In this document: positions 26,857-37,287 of the stretch, one piece after another
Position numbering within the stretch: position 1 is the first letter of the stretch
Layout: each line of letters starts with the position of its first letter
NCBI GenBank assembly: GCA_900470775.1
Contig: UCBZ01000017.1
Location: 167,181-231,180 of the forward strand
Origin: Hyphomicrobiales bacterium
GTDB taxonomy: Bacteria; Pseudomonadota; Alphaproteobacteria; Rhizobiales; Beijerinckiaceae
Length of the DNA: 64,000 bases
Direction of reading: 5' to 3'
Program-made: the position numbers and the translations under genes
Notes under the pieces: model-generated
What the model was told of the DNA's origin: nothing
What the model saw: only the letters and a program-made list of their open reading frames with translations
The model's database searches: none

Positions 26857-27271
26857 CGCTCGCAGCGGGGCTTATGGCTCGGATCGAGCCGCAGCGGTCA
26901 TGGACCGCATGTCCAGGCTGGCATCGTGCCCGTCAGCTGGCAGCAGGTCCTCCTGGAATGGCAGCGCGGCTGTGCCCATCGCGACACCTATGACGCGGTC
27001 ACGGCCGTCGTGAAGGAACGTTCCGGCGCCCACGGCATGGGGGCGATGACGCCTACATCACGGTCCAAAAGTCATCCGAGCGCGTCGCGCACGGCGAGCT
27101 CATTGGGGTTCTGGGTATCCTGCTCTACGGAATCCGGCGTCTGGGCAGCCCACGACCTGCATGCTCGCGGCTTATGGCACGGGTCACGATTCGGTCTTTG
27201 ACAGCCCACGGCATTTGCGGCCCGATGGACCCAAGAAGTCCATCCAAGACACTCGCCGAGGAAATGCCTGC
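26857..27271. other. 415-bp stretch without a recognisable gene
   Basis: Both strands were read in all frames. Only short frames occur, none with a recognisable domain or a good start. It separates the RTX gene from the alcohol dehydrogenase gene and may hold decayed coding sequence plus the dehydrogenase promoter. Confidence 0.5.
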
Positions 27272-28396
27272 ATGAAGATCCGCGCCGCAGTCCTGAACAC
27301 CAGCCCGGTTTCCGCGCCCTATGCCAAGAGCCGGCCGCTCTCGATCGAGGAGGTCGAACTCGCGCCGCCGGGGCCGGGCGAAGTCCTGGTCAGGGTCAAA
27401 GCTGCGGGGCTGTGCCACTCCGATCTCTCGGTGATCGACGGCAACCGGCCGCGCCCCGTGCCGATGGTGCTCGGTCACGAAGCCGCCGGCGAGGTGGTGG
27501 AGCCCGGCCCGGGCGTTCACGACCTCACGACGGGCGACCGGGTCATCATGGTCTTCGTGCCCTCCTGCGGGCATTGCTCGCCCTGCAGCGAGGGCAGGCC
27601 CGCGCTCTGTGAGCCCGGCAACGCCGCCAACGGCGTCGGCGAACTGCTCGGCGGCGGGCGCAGGCTCTCCATTGCGGGCCAGCCGGTCCATCACCATGTC
27701 GGCGTCTCCGCATTTGCCGAATACGCCGTGATTTCGCGACACTCGCTGGTCAAGCTCGAGGCCGACATCCCCCATGAGATCGCGGCGCTGTTCGGCTGCG
27801 CAGTCCTGACCGGCGTCGGCGCCGCCGTGAACACGGCCAAGGTCCGGGCCGGCGAGACGGTCGCCGTCGTCGGCCTCGGCGGCGTCGGCCTGAGTGCGCT
27901 GCTCGGGGCAGCCGCCTGCGGCGCGGCGCACGTCATCGCCGTCGACCTCTCGGAGGAAAAACTCGCCATCGCCCGCGAACTCGGCGCGACCGATACCTTC
28001 AATGCCGGCGCCTCCGACGTGGTCGAGGCCATCCGCGCCGCGACCAAGGGCGGCGTCGATCACGGGCTGGAGATGGCGGGCTCGGTCAAGGCGCTCGATC
28101 TCGCCTATCAGATCACGCGGCGCGGCGGCACGACGACGACGGCGGGTCTTGCCAACCCCGCCCATACGCTGTCGCTCTCGCCTGTCCGGCTGGTCGGCGA
28201 GGAGCGCACGCTGAAGGGCTCCTATGTCGGCTCCTGCATCCCGATGCGCGACATCCCCCGCTTCGTCGACCTCTACCTGCGCGGCAAGCTGCCGGTGGAC
28301 AGGCTGATGACCAGCCAGAGCGGGCTCGACGGCATCAACGAGGGCTTCGATGCGCTCAACGAGGGCCGCACCATCCGCCACGTCATCATGATGTAA
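27272..28396 (+). CDS. Zinc-dependent alcohol dehydrogenase (MDR family)
   Basis: This 374-residue enzyme has the catalytic zinc ligands Cys48 (GLCHSD) and His69 with Glu70 (GHEAAGE). The structural zinc cysteines are Cys99, Cys102, Cys105 and Cys113, and the NAD-binding motif is VGLGGVGLSA. It resembles class III/aryl-alcohol dehydrogenases that oxidise primary or aromatic alcohols to aldehydes. The ATG at 27272 follows GAGGAAA; an upstream in-frame start lies in non-conserved sequence. It is convergent with an aldehyde dehydrogenase across a palindromic repeat, so the pair could oxidise an alcohol to an acid. Confidence 0.92.
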   Translation: MKIRAAVLNTSPVSAPYAKSRPLSIEEVELAPPGPGEVLVRVKAAGLCHSDLSVIDGNRPRPVPMVLGHEAAGEVVEPGPGVHDLTTGDRVIMVFVPSCGHCSPCSEGRPALCEPGNAANGVGELLGGGRRLSIAGQPVHHHVGVSAFAEYAVISRHSLVKLEADIPHEIAALFGCAVLTGVGAAVNTAKVRAGETVAVVGLGGVGLSALLGAAACGAAHVIAVDLSEEKLAIARELGATDTFNAGASDVVEAIRAATKGGVDHGLEMAGSVKALDLAYQITRRGGTTTTAGLANPAHTLSLSPVRLVGEERTLKGSYVGSCIPMRDIPRFVDLYLRGKLPVDRLMTSQSGLDGINEGFDALNEGRTIRHVIMM

Positions 28397-28404
28397 GCGG
28401 ACGG

Positions 28405-28446
28405 CGTCATTCCGGGTTCGCGCCTGCGGCGCGCCCCGGAATGACG
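28405..28446. repeat. Dispersed intergenic palindromic repeat, copy 3 (possible terminator)
   Basis: CGTCATTCCGG (28405-28415) and CCGGAATGACG (28436-28446) are perfect 11-base arms with a G+C-rich nested hairpin between them. The element fills the gap between convergent alcohol and aldehyde dehydrogenase genes. It is the shortest and cleanest copy of the family and could stop transcription from both sides. Confidence 0.8.
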
Positions 28447-28451
28447 TCCGA

Positions 28452-29885
28452 TCACCCGTGCTTGTGGACGATCGTCTTGGTGACCGAGAACTCCTCCAGC
28501 GCGGCAAAACCCTTCTCGCGGCCATGGCCTGATTTGCCGGTGCCGCCGAAGGGCAATTCGATGCCGCCGCCGGCGCCATAGCCGTTGATGAAGACCTGGC
28601 CGGCCCGGACCTTCTTGGCGACGCGCTGCTGGCGCCCGCCATCCCGGGTCCAGACGGCGGCGACGAGGCCGTATTCGGTCGCATTGGCCAGCTTGATCGC
28701 GTCGGCCTCGTCGCTGAACGGGAAGGCGGCCAGCACCGGGCCGAACACCTCTTCCTGCTCCAGCCGGTTGCCGCGCGGCACCTTCCCGAACAGCGTCGGC
28801 GTGACGTAGAAGCCACCATTGGGCACGCCCTGCGCGATCGCGCCCTCCGCGATCACCGGAATGCCGGCCTCGCGCGCCTGGTCGATGAAGCTTTGGACGC
28901 GGCCCCGCTGCCTGGCATTGATGACCGGGCCGCAATCGAGATCCATCTCGGGCGTGCCGGCACGCAGCTTGGAAAACTCCTTGGCGACCGCGCCCATGAA
29001 CTCGTCATAGACGCGCTCCTGCACCAGCACGCGGGAGCCGGCCGAACAGGTCTGCCCGGTGTTCTGGACGATCGCCTTGCAGACGATCGGCACGGCCGCG
29101 TCGAAATCGGCATCGTCGAAGATGATCTGAGGCGACTTACCGCCGAGTTCGAGCGTGCAGGGGATGAGGTGGTCGGCGCAGGCATGCTGCACCATCTTGC
29201 CGACCTCGGGCGAGCCGGTGAAGGACATGAAGTCGATGCCGTGATGGGCCGACAGCGCCGCGCCCGCCTCATGGCCACGCCCGGTGACGATGTTGATCGC
29301 ACCGTCGGGGAAGCCGACCTCCGAGGCCAGCACCGCCAGCCGCAGCGCCGTCTGGCAGGCCTCCTCCGCCGGTTTCAGCACGACCGCGTTGCCCATGGCG
29401 AGCGCCGCCGTCAGCGAGCGGCCGAACATTTGTGCCGGATAGTTCCAGGGCAGGATATGGCCGGTGACGCCATGCGGCTCATGGATGACGTTGACGCTGT
29501 AGCCGTTGAGGAAGGGCACGATATGGCCATGCACCTTGTCGGCCGCGCCGCCATAGAATTCGAAATAGCGCGCGGTCGCCTCGATGTCGGCGCGCGCCTG
29601 CGCCATCGGCTTGCCGGTGTCTTCAGCCTCGGTGCGGGCGAGTTCGTCGAAATGGTCGAGCACCTTGAGGCCGAGCCTGGCGATCAGCCGACCGCGCTCT
29701 GCCGCCGTCAGCTTGCCCCAGGCGCCTTCATAGGCGGCGCGCGCCGCCTTCACCGCGTCGTCGATGTCCTCGGCCGTGCCGCAGGCGATGCGGGTGAACT
29801 CCTCGCCGGTCGCCGGCGCCAGCACCGCCATGGTCTCGCCGCTGCGGCCCGCGACATGGCGGCCGTTGATGAAGTGCTGGGTCAT
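28452..29885 (-). CDS. NAD(P)-dependent aldehyde dehydrogenase
   Basis: This 477-residue ALDH has the complete catalytic set: LPWNYPAQM with the oxyanion Asn, Glu in LELGGKSPQ, the nucleophile Cys in NTGQTCSAGSR, and EEVFGPV. The start at 29885 has GGAG 7 bases upstream; a longer frame is not conserved. It is 57 bp after livF on the same strand, so it is probably the last gene of the liv operon. Its substrate may therefore derive from the compound brought in by that transporter, or from the neighbouring alcohol dehydrogenase. Confidence 0.93.
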   Translation of the reverse strand: MTQHFINGRHVAGRSGETMAVLAPATGEEFTRIACGTAEDIDDAVKAARAAYEGAWGKLTAAERGRLIARLGLKVLDHFDELARTEAEDTGKPMAQARADIEATARYFEFYGGAADKVHGHIVPFLNGYSVNVIHEPHGVTGHILPWNYPAQMFGRSLTAALAMGNAVVLKPAEEACQTALRLAVLASEVGFPDGAINIVTGRGHEAGAALSAHHGIDFMSFTGSPEVGKMVQHACADHLIPCTLELGGKSPQIIFDDADFDAAVPIVCKAIVQNTGQTCSAGSRVLVQERVYDEFMGAVAKEFSKLRAGTPEMDLDCGPVINARQRGRVQSFIDQAREAGIPVIAEGAIAQGVPNGGFYVTPTLFGKVPRGNRLEQEEVFGPVLAAFPFSDEADAIKLANATEYGLVAAVWTRDGGRQQRVAKKVRAGQVFINGYGAGGGIELPFGGTGKSGHGREKGFAALEEFSVTKTIVHKHG

Positions 29886-29942
29886 GGGGATTCTCCGAAT
29901 GCGACAACCGGTGGTCCCTGTCTCAAGAACCACCTTTGCGAA

Positions 29943-30644
29943 CTAATGCAGCCCCGCCGCCTCGAGCGAACTCGCCGCCAGGCCGCCGGCCACTTCCGTC
30001 ACCTCGCCGCGCTCGATCGCATAGGCGCGCTCGGCGAAGCTGCGCAGCAGACTGGGATTGGATTCGGTGATGAGCAAGGCGATGTCGGGATGACTGTCGC
30101 GCAGCGCGCGCAGGGCAGCCGCATAGCGCTGCGCGAGAACCGGCGCGAGGCCCTGGAAAGGCTCGTCGAGCAGGATGATGCGGGTGCCGACCATCAGCGC
30201 CCGCGCCAGCGCCGCCATCTTGCCCTGCCCGCCCGAGAGCCCGGCCGCCGCGCGATGGCGCAGATCGGCAAGCTCGGGCAGCACCTGGTAGATCGCATCG
30301 AGCCGCCTGGTGATCTCCGCTGCGGGCACCTTCATCACCTCGGCCGGCAGCCGGATGTTCTCCTCGATCGAGAAGCTCGAGAACAGGCGGCGATCCTCGG
30401 GCGCATAGCCGATGCCGAGCCGCGGCCGCTCATGCGGCGGCATCGTCAGGATCGGTCGGCCATCGAAGGCGATGGTGCCCTCCGTCACCGTCATGAAGCC
30501 CATGATGGCGCGCAGCAGGCTGGTCTTGCCGGCGCCGTTGCGACCGATCAGCGCCACCGTCGCGCCCTCAGCCAGGGTGAAATCGACCTTGCGCAGCACC
30601 TGCACGCCTTCGATCACGGCTGAAAGTCCCTTCATCTCCAGCAT
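29943..30644 (-). CDS. livF: Branched-chain amino acid type ABC transporter ATPase LivF
   Basis: This 233-residue ATPase has Walker A GRNGAGKTS, signature LSGGQGKMAALARAL and Walker B IILLDEPFQGLAP, the short LivF form. It pairs with LivG to energise LivHM. It starts 3 bp after the livG stop. The true substrate of the system is uncertain, because liv-type transporters also carry aromatic acids, amides and urea. The catabolic neighbours favour a carbon source rather than a proteinogenic amino acid. Confidence 0.92.
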   Translation of the reverse strand: MLEMKGLSAVIEGVQVLRKVDFTLAEGATVALIGRNGAGKTSLLRAIMGFMTVTEGTIAFDGRPILTMPPHERPRLGIGYAPEDRRLFSSFSIEENIRLPAEVMKVPAAEITRRLDAIYQVLPELADLRHRAAAGLSGGQGKMAALARALMVGTRIILLDEPFQGLAPVLAQRYAAALRALRDSHPDIALLITESNPSLLRSFAERAYAIERGEVTEVAGGLAASSLEAAGLH

Positions 30645-30647
30645 GAC

Positions 30648-31393
<746 letters not shown>

Positions 31394-31397
<4 letters not shown>

Positions 31398-32347
31398 CGC
31401 GCGCCGTCCTTGACCGAGGCAGTACGCTTGCGCCCGGCGATGAGGCCGTAGAGCCCGGTCGGCGCAAAGAAGATGATGATCAGCAGCATCACGCCGAGCA
31501 CCGCGTGCCAGGTCTCCGGCGCATAGACCGCCGCATAGCCGCGGATGATCTGGAACATCAGCGCCCCGAGGAAGGGACCGGCGACGCCGCCGACTCCGCC
31601 CAGAATCGCAATGAAGACGAACTCGCCCGAGCGCACCCAATAGGCCAGCTCCGGTGTGACATGGCCGGAAACCAGCGCGATCACCGCCCCGCCCAGCCCC
31701 GCAAGCAAGCCCGACAACAGATAGGCGCCGTAGAGCACCTTGCGGCTCGATACGCCCAGATATTCCAGCCGCGTCTCGTTCGACTTGATCGCCTCCAGCG
31801 CCTTGCCGCCGGGCGAGACGAGATAGCGCGCCACGCCGAGCGCCGCGACGATCGCCAGCGCCAGCGTGATGTAGAACATCCAGAACTCGAAGGCCTCGCG
31901 CTCCAGCGTCATGCCCGCCAGCGTCGGGCGCGGCACGCGCTTGCCGTCGGCACCTCCGGTGATCGAGAACAGCTTCTCCAGCAGCGAGAAAAACACCATC
32001 GAGATGGCGAGGTTGAGCATGCCGAAGAAGATCGCCCGGTAGCGCACGACGAAGAGCCCGACCAGCGCGGCGACGAGCCCCGAGGCGGCGGTGGCGATCG
32101 GCACCAGCAGCAGCACCTCATGGCCGAACTTGGCTGCCGCCATGAAGGCGACGACATAGGCCGAGAAGGCGAAGAACAGGCCGTGGCCGAAGGAGACCTG
32201 CCCCGCCCGCAGCAGGACGAGGATGCCGAGCGCCGCCAGCCCCTCGCAGAGCGCCACGGTGAGGATGACCGTCGACCAGGGCGAGACCAGCGGGAAGACG
32301 ACAAGCGCGATCAGAAGCCCCGCGCCAATGACGATGTGGCGCGACAT
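31394..32347 (-). CDS. livM: Branched-chain amino acid type ABC transporter permease LivM
   Basis: This 317-residue protein has eight or more membrane helices. GQVSFGHGLFFAFSAYVVAF is the LivM hallmark, and a GGVGGVAGPFLGAL segment lies near the C-terminus. It overlaps livG by four bases and touches livH by one (TGATG), so the four transporter genes are tightly coupled. It forms the inner-membrane channel with LivH. Confidence 0.93.
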
Positions 32348-33252
32348 CAGACCTTCCTCGTCTGCAGTGTGGTGAACAGGCCTTCCGGCTTGATCAGCAG
32401 CACCACGACCATGATCAGATAGGGGATCAGCACGTCGAATTCCGGCGCGAAATAGACCGCGGCGGACCGTCCCAGCCCAATCATCAGCGCAGCCACCGCC
32501 GCGCCCTCGATCCGTCCGAGCCCCGCCGTCGCCGCGACCGCGAAGGACAACACGATCATGCCCGAGCCGATGCCCGGCGTCAGCGAGGTGGTGGCCGAGG
32601 ACAGGGCGCCGCCCAGCGCCGCCAGCGAGGCTCCGATCATGAAGGTGAAGAGGTAGATGCGGGTGGCGTTGATCCCCATCGCCATCGCCGCCTCGCGATC
32701 CTGCGTCACCGCGACGATGGCGCGGCCAAACGAGGTCCGGCGCAGGAACAGCCGCAGGCCGACAAGCACGGCCAGCGCCACCAGCGGGATCAGGATGAGC
32801 TGGTAGTTGGTGTAGTAGATGCCGAAGACCTCGATCGTGCCGAGCCAGTTCATCGGCGCGTTCGCGAAGAGCGGCCGCACGCCGAAGATCACCTTCTGCG
32901 CATCCTCCAGGATCATGAACACGGCGAAGGTGACGAGGAGCTGCAGCACCTCCTCCTTGCCGTAGATCCGCCGCAGCAGCAGGGCCTCGACGGCACCGCC
33001 GACCACGACACCGACGAGAATGGCGGAGACGAGGAACAGCGGGAAGGCGAGCCAGGTCGGCAGCCCCATCCCGGTCGCCGCGAGCACGGCGCTGGCCGCG
33101 ACATAGGCGCCGATCGCATAGAACGAGCCGTGGGCGACGTTGAGGACGCCGAGCACGCCGAAGATCAGCGACAGCCCGACCGCGACCAGGAAGATCAGCG
33201 AGCCATAGGCGATGCCGTCGAGCGCGGCGAGGAAGAGCATTTCTGGAGGCAT
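32347..33252 (-). CDS. livH: Branched-chain amino acid type ABC transporter permease LivH
   Basis: This 301-residue permease has the LivH signature GIAYGSLIFLVAVGLSLIFG followed by VLNVAHGSFYAIGAYV. The ATG at 33252 is chosen. A TTG at 33282 and an ATG at 33240 are alternatives, and none has a strong ribosome site. A palindromic repeat (33291-33391) separates it from the binding-protein gene, a common place for mRNA processing that leaves more binding protein than permease. Confidence 0.9.
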   Translation of the reverse strand: MPPEMLFLAALDGIAYGSLIFLVAVGLSLIFGVLGVLNVAHGSFYAIGAYVAASAVLAATGMGLPTWLAFPLFLVSAILVGVVVGGAVEALLLRRIYGKEEVLQLLVTFAVFMILEDAQKVIFGVRPLFANAPMNWLGTIEVFGIYYTNYQLILIPLVALAVLVGLRLFLRRTSFGRAIVAVTQDREAAMAMGINATRIYLFTFMIGASLAALGGALSSATTSLTPGIGSGMIVLSFAVAATAGLGRIEGAAVAALMIGLGRSAAVYFAPEFDVLIPYLIMVVVLLIKPEGLFTTLQTRKV

Positions 33253-33290
33253 TGCGGCCCGTTCTTGGGAAAACTGTTTCAATCTCGCAC

Positions 33291-33391
33291 CGTCACCCCG
33301 GGCGACCGCAGGGAGACCCGGGATCCATGCCTGAACCGTTCCGGCATGGATCCCGGATCATCGCGGCTGCGCCGCTCGTCTGGGATGACGC
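33291..33391. repeat. Dispersed intergenic palindromic repeat, copy 4
   Basis: CCCGGGATCCATGCC pairs with GGCATGGATCCCGG in its centre. The outer edges CGTCACCCCGG and CTGGGATGACGCG match the family ends. It lies inside the liv operon between the binding protein and livH, the same relative position as copy 2 in the amino acid transporter operon. Confidence 0.8.
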
Positions 33392-33408
33392 GTCAGGCGG
33401 GAACCGCC

Positions 33409-34713
33409 TTACTTCGAATAATCGAAGGTCTCGATCGACTTGTCGTTGACCAGTTCCGGCTTCACCTTGGCGAACCAGTCGAGCGACTTCTCGCCGACCG
33501 GCGTCGTCACCAGCTTGCCGGGGTAGAGCGCGATCTTGTCGTAGACGGCGAAGGGGTATTCCGGGACGCGCTTGGTGGTGCCGAGCATCTGGTCTTCGAG
33601 GCCCTGATGGTCCGAGCGGATGGTGATCGTGCCCGTCAGCGACTTGAACTCCAGCCCCTCGAAGGCGGCGATGACCTGCTCCTTGGTCGGCCACTTTCCG
33701 CCAGCCGCGGCGCCGGCCTTCTCATAGGCCTTCACCAGCCCGGTCACGGCCTGGTTCATGTGGAAGGTCGGATAGATCGGATAGACCCCGGTCTTCGCCT
33801 TGTAGGCCTTCACGAAGCCCTGCATTTCCGGCGTGTTCTTGTATTTCGGGTGCAGGAAGTAATGATCGCCGCGCGAGCCGACGATGACGCCCTCAGGCAT
33901 GACGTTACCGAGCCGCTCCATCGAGCTTTCCGCCAGCGGCAACACGAAGGTCGACTGCTTCAGCAATCCGCGCGCCGCCGCTTGCTGGACGAAGGTGTCG
34001 AGATCGCCGCCCCAGGAGGTCGATATCACCACATCCGGCCGCAGCGCCGAGAGCCGCGTGATCTCGGTCGAGAAATCGGGCGCGCCGAATTTCGGGAAGA
34101 GTTCGGCCACGACCTTGACGTCGGGCTTCAGCGCCTTGAGGCCGGCCTGCAGCAGCGCCCAGGATTCACGACCCCAGGCATAGTCCTGGTTGACCACTGC
34201 GATCGTCTTGAAATCGGGCTTGGTCTTCATGAGGTAGAGCAGCGTCGCCATCATCTCGGCGCCGGCATGGCCCTGGGTGCGGACTGAATACTTCCACTTG
34301 CCCTCCTCGAAGATCGTCTGCGTGCCGCAATCCCACATCACGTTGACCACCTTGAGGTCCTCGGCGACGGGGGCGAGCGCATTGCAGGAGCCCGACGAGA
34401 TCGCGCCGAACATCACTTGCGCGCCCTGATCCTGCACGACGCGGCGATATTCGGAGATGAGCTGGTTGGTGCCGGCGCCCTCGTCGACATAGACGGGCTT
34501 CACCGGCACGCCGAGAATCCCGCCCTTGGCGTTGATCTCCTCGAAGAACAGGTCCGCCGCGTTCTTGCCCGGCACCCCGAAGACCGATGCCGGCCCCGAC
34601 AGGAAGGTCGCGATCCCGACCACCAGTTCCTTCGGCTTGTCCTGCGCCAGCGTCGGCAGCGCCATCAGCGCTCCCAATGCGAATGCGACCGCAGCAGGTC
34701 CCTTGATTGCCAT
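33409..34713 (-). CDS. Branched-chain amino acid type ABC substrate-binding protein
   Basis: This 434-residue protein has a signal peptide (cleavage near PTLAQD) and the type I periplasmic fold: ELVVGIATFLSGPASVFGVP, FEEINAKGGILGVPV and an internal FGAISSGSCNALAPVAEDLK. The ATG at 34713 follows GGGAGAAGG; an upstream in-frame extension has no homologous character. It begins the leftward liv operon and is divergent from a CoA-transferase gene. The gap between them has an 18-bp inverted repeat that may control both. Confidence 0.92.
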   Translation of the reverse strand: MAIKGPAAVAFALGALMALPTLAQDKPKELVVGIATFLSGPASVFGVPGKNAADLFFEEINAKGGILGVPVKPVYVDEGAGTNQLISEYRRVVQDQGAQVMFGAISSGSCNALAPVAEDLKVVNVMWDCGTQTIFEEGKWKYSVRTQGHAGAEMMATLLYLMKTKPDFKTIAVVNQDYAWGRESWALLQAGLKALKPDVKVVAELFPKFGAPDFSTEITRLSALRPDVVISTSWGGDLDTFVQQAAARGLLKQSTFVLPLAESSMERLGNVMPEGVIVGSRGDHYFLHPKYKNTPEMQGFVKAYKAKTGVYPIYPTFHMNQAVTGLVKAYEKAGAAAGGKWPTKEQVIAAFEGLEFKSLTGTITIRSDHQGLEDQMLGTTKRVPEYPFAVYDKIALYPGKLVTTPVGEKSLDWFAKVKPELVNDKSIETFDYSK

Positions 34714-34814
34714 CGTGCCTTCTCCCTGAATTCCTCTGGAGCGCGCTCTTGGGCGGCACGCTGCCTGGCGACAGAGGGGTGCATGGGCGGCACAACAGGA
34801 CAAGTAGGATAAAA

Positions 34815-34883
34815 CGATGAGGGCCATAGCGATTATCGATGGAGATCGCGGGCGCAGCGAGGATTTCGCTATGGCCCTCATCG
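34815..34883. promoter_or_regulatory. 18-bp perfect inverted repeat in a divergent promoter region
   Basis: CGATGAGGGCCATAGCGA (34815-34832) is matched exactly by its reverse complement (34866-34883), with 33 bases between. It sits between the liv binding protein and the CaiB-type gene. It does not share sequence with the dispersed repeat family. It could be a paired operator, a terminator-like hairpin on an untranslated leader, or a small RNA; no T-tract follows either arm. Confidence 0.6.
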
Positions 34884-34962
34884 CAAAACCCTATTTGACT
34901 TCGCACCTCGTTGCCCGCCCGGTCTGGCACTATCGCGACGGGAACGTGGACCGCCTTCAACG

Positions 34963-36111
34963 ATGACTGACGCCCTCGAGGGAATTCTGGTGATCGCGCT
35001 CGAGCAGGCCGTGGCCGTCCCCAGCGCGACCTGCAAGCTGGCCGATGCTGGCGCGCGGGTGATCAAGCTGGAGCGGTCCGAGGGCGACTTCGCGCGCGGC
35101 TATGACGACTATGCCAAAGGGCTGTCCTCCTATTTCGTCTGGCTGAACCGGGGCAAGGAATCCTGCCGCGTCGATCTCAAGCAGACGGACGACCGCGCCA
35201 TGGTCGAGGCGATGCTGGCGCAGGCCGATATCTTCATCCAGAATCTCGCGCCCGGCGCCACCACGCGGCTGGGCCTCGGCGCCACCGAACTGCGTGCCCG
35301 CTATCCCAGGCTGATCACCTGCGACATCTCTGGCTATTCGCCCGGCACGCCCCACCACACGCGCAAGGCCTATGACCTGCTGGTGCAGGCGGAATCGGGC
35401 CTCGCCGCGATCACCGGCACGGAAGCCTCGGGGCCGTCCCGCATCGGCGTCTCGATCGCCGACATCGCGACCGGCCAGGCGGCCTATGCCGCGATCCTTG
35501 AAGCGCTGCTGCGGCGAGCGAAGACCGGCAAAGGCTCTGCGATCCAACTCTCGCTGTTCGATACGCTGGGCGACCTGATGAACGTGCCCTATCTGACGCG
35601 GCGCTATGGCGGCATCGAACCGCCGCGGCTTGGCCTCGCCCATCCCTCGATCGCGCCTTACGGCGTCTTCGCCACCGCCGACGGCAACCTGCTGATCTCG
35701 ATCCAGAGCGAGCGCGAATGGCAGATCCTCGCCCGCGAAGTGCTGGGCAGCGCAGCGCTGGCCAAGGATCCGCGCTTTTCAACCAATGTGCTGCGGGTGC
35801 GGCAGCGCCAGGCCCTTGATGAGCAGGTGCAGGGCCTGCTGGCGACACGGCCCTTCGCCGAGGTCACGGCTGCGCTCGATCGCTACGCCATCGCCTATGG
35901 CACCGTCTCCAGCGTCGGCGATCTCATCACCCACCCGGCCGCGACGGCGCTGGCGGTCGAGACACCCTCCGGCCCGGTCGAGGTGCTCGCGCCACCGGCG
36001 ATCACCGATGGGCGGCGGGTGCGGATGCGCCCCGTGCCGGCGCTCGGCCAGCATGACGATGCGCTCCGGGCGGAGTTTGGCGCCAGCCGATCATCGAGAA
36101 CGACACGCTAG
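34963..36111 (+). CDS. CaiB/BaiF-family CoA transferase
   Basis: This 382-residue class III CoA transferase has the catalytic aspartate at Asp138 in RKAYDLLVQAESGL. VIKLERSEGDFARGYDD and FVWLNRGKESCRVDLK are typical family segments. It moves CoA between carboxylic acids. It leads a rightward set with an acyl-CoA dehydrogenase and a MaoC-like hydratase, so it probably activates an acid for beta-oxidation-like breakdown. C5 dicarboxylates such as itaconate or mesaconate are a good candidate because of the hydratase type. A GTG or other start is not needed; the ATG fits. Confidence 0.9.
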   Translation: MTDALEGILVIALEQAVAVPSATCKLADAGARVIKLERSEGDFARGYDDYAKGLSSYFVWLNRGKESCRVDLKQTDDRAMVEAMLAQADIFIQNLAPGATTRLGLGATELRARYPRLITCDISGYSPGTPHHTRKAYDLLVQAESGLAAITGTEASGPSRIGVSIADIATGQAAYAAILEALLRRAKTGKGSAIQLSLFDTLGDLMNVPYLTRRYGGIEPPRLGLAHPSIAPYGVFATADGNLLISIQSEREWQILAREVLGSAALAKDPRFSTNVLRVRQRQALDEQVQGLLATRPFAEVTAALDRYAIAYGTVSSVGDLITHPAATALAVETPSGPVEVLAPPAITDGRRVRMRPVPALGQHDDALRAEFGASRSSRTTR

Positions 36112-36115
36112 GCTC

Positions 36116-37273
36116 ATGCAGCACGCTTCAGATCATTCGGACATCCGCGACGCCGTCGCCAGACTCTGCGCCGGCTTCCCCGGTGAATACTGGCGCAGGC
36201 TCGACCGCGAGATGGCCTATCCGGCGGAATTCGTCACGGCCCTGACCGAAAGCGGCTTCCTCGCGGCGCTGATCCCGGAAGAATATGGCGGCGCCGGCCT
36301 GCCGCTTTCGGCTGCGGCCGTCATCATGGAGGAAATCCAGCGTCAGGGCTGCAACGGCGCCGCCTGCCATGCGCAGATGTATGTCATGGGCACGGTGCTG
36401 CGGCACGGCTCCGGCACTCAGAAGCAGGCCTGGCTGCCCCGCATCGCCTCGGGCGAGTTGCGCCTGCAGGCCTTCGGCGTGACCGAGCCGAGCAGCGGCA
36501 CCGACACGACCAGCCTGCACACCACCGCGCGGCGCGAGGGCGACGACTACATCGTCAACGGCCAGAAGATCTGGACCAGCCGCGCCGCGCAATCCGACCT
36601 GATGCTCCTGCTGGCCCGCACCACCCCGCGCGACCAGGTGACCAAGCGCACCGACGGGCTCTCGGTCTTCCTGCTCGACATGCGCGAGGCGCTGCAGGCC
36701 GGGCTGACGATCCGGCCGATCCGCACGATGATGAACCACGCCACGACCGAGATCTTCTTCGACAATGTCCGGGTTCCCGCCGAGAACCTCGTCGGCGAGG
36801 AGGGCAAGGGCTTCCGCTACATCCTCTCGGGCATGAATGCCGAGCGCATCCTGATCGCGGCCGAATGCGTCGGCGATGCGAAATGGTTCATCGAGAAAGC
36901 CGCGACCTACGCCAAGGAACGCCAAGTCTTCGGCCGCCCGATCGGCCAGAACCAGGGCGTCCAGTTCCCGATCGCCAGGGCTTACGCCAATATGCGCGCC
37001 GCCGAACTGATGGTGCGCGAGGCGGTGCGGCTCTATGAGGCCGGCGAGACTGCCGGAGCGGAGGCCAACATGGCGAAGATGCTGGCGGCCGATGCCTCCT
37101 TCGAGGCGGCCAATGCCTGCATCCAGACGCATGGTGGCTTCGGCTTCGCCGAGGAATACGACATTGAGCGCAAATTCCGCGAGACGCGGCTGTATCAGGT
37201 GGCGCCGATCTCGACCAATCTGATCCTGTCCTATCTCGCCGAGCATGTGCTCGGCATGCCGCGCTCGTATTGA
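36116..37273 (+). CDS. Acyl-CoA dehydrogenase
   Basis: This 385-residue flavoenzyme has the acyl-CoA dehydrogenase signatures AFGVTEPSSGTDTTSLHTTA and QTHGGFGFAEEYDIERKFRE, including the C-terminal FAD-binding segment. It starts 4 bp after the CoA transferase stop. An open frame continuing 330 bp upstream lies inside that gene in another frame and is not used. It would oxidise the CoA ester produced by the transferase to an enoyl-CoA, which the hydratase next door could hydrate. Confidence 0.93.
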   Translation: MQHASDHSDIRDAVARLCAGFPGEYWRRLDREMAYPAEFVTALTESGFLAALIPEEYGGAGLPLSAAAVIMEEIQRQGCNGAACHAQMYVMGTVLRHGSGTQKQAWLPRIASGELRLQAFGVTEPSSGTDTTSLHTTARREGDDYIVNGQKIWTSRAAQSDLMLLLARTTPRDQVTKRTDGLSVFLLDMREALQAGLTIRPIRTMMNHATTEIFFDNVRVPAENLVGEEGKGFRYILSGMNAERILIAAECVGDAKWFIEKAATYAKERQVFGRPIGQNQGVQFPIARAYANMRAAELMVREAVRLYEAGETAGAEANMAKMLAADASFEAANACIQTHGGFGFAEEYDIERKFRETRLYQVAPISTNLILSYLAEHVLGMPRSY

Positions 37274-37287
37274 AGACGATCGCAGCC

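Noticed and set aside
26926-27201. 91-residue rightward open frame after the RTX gene
   Set aside because: No domain, no good start signal and amino acid content typical of chance translation in G+C-rich DNA.
34815-34883. The 18-bp inverted repeat as terminal repeats of a mobile element
   Set aside because: The arms enclose only 33 bases and no target-site duplication is visible, so it is more likely a hairpin or operator.
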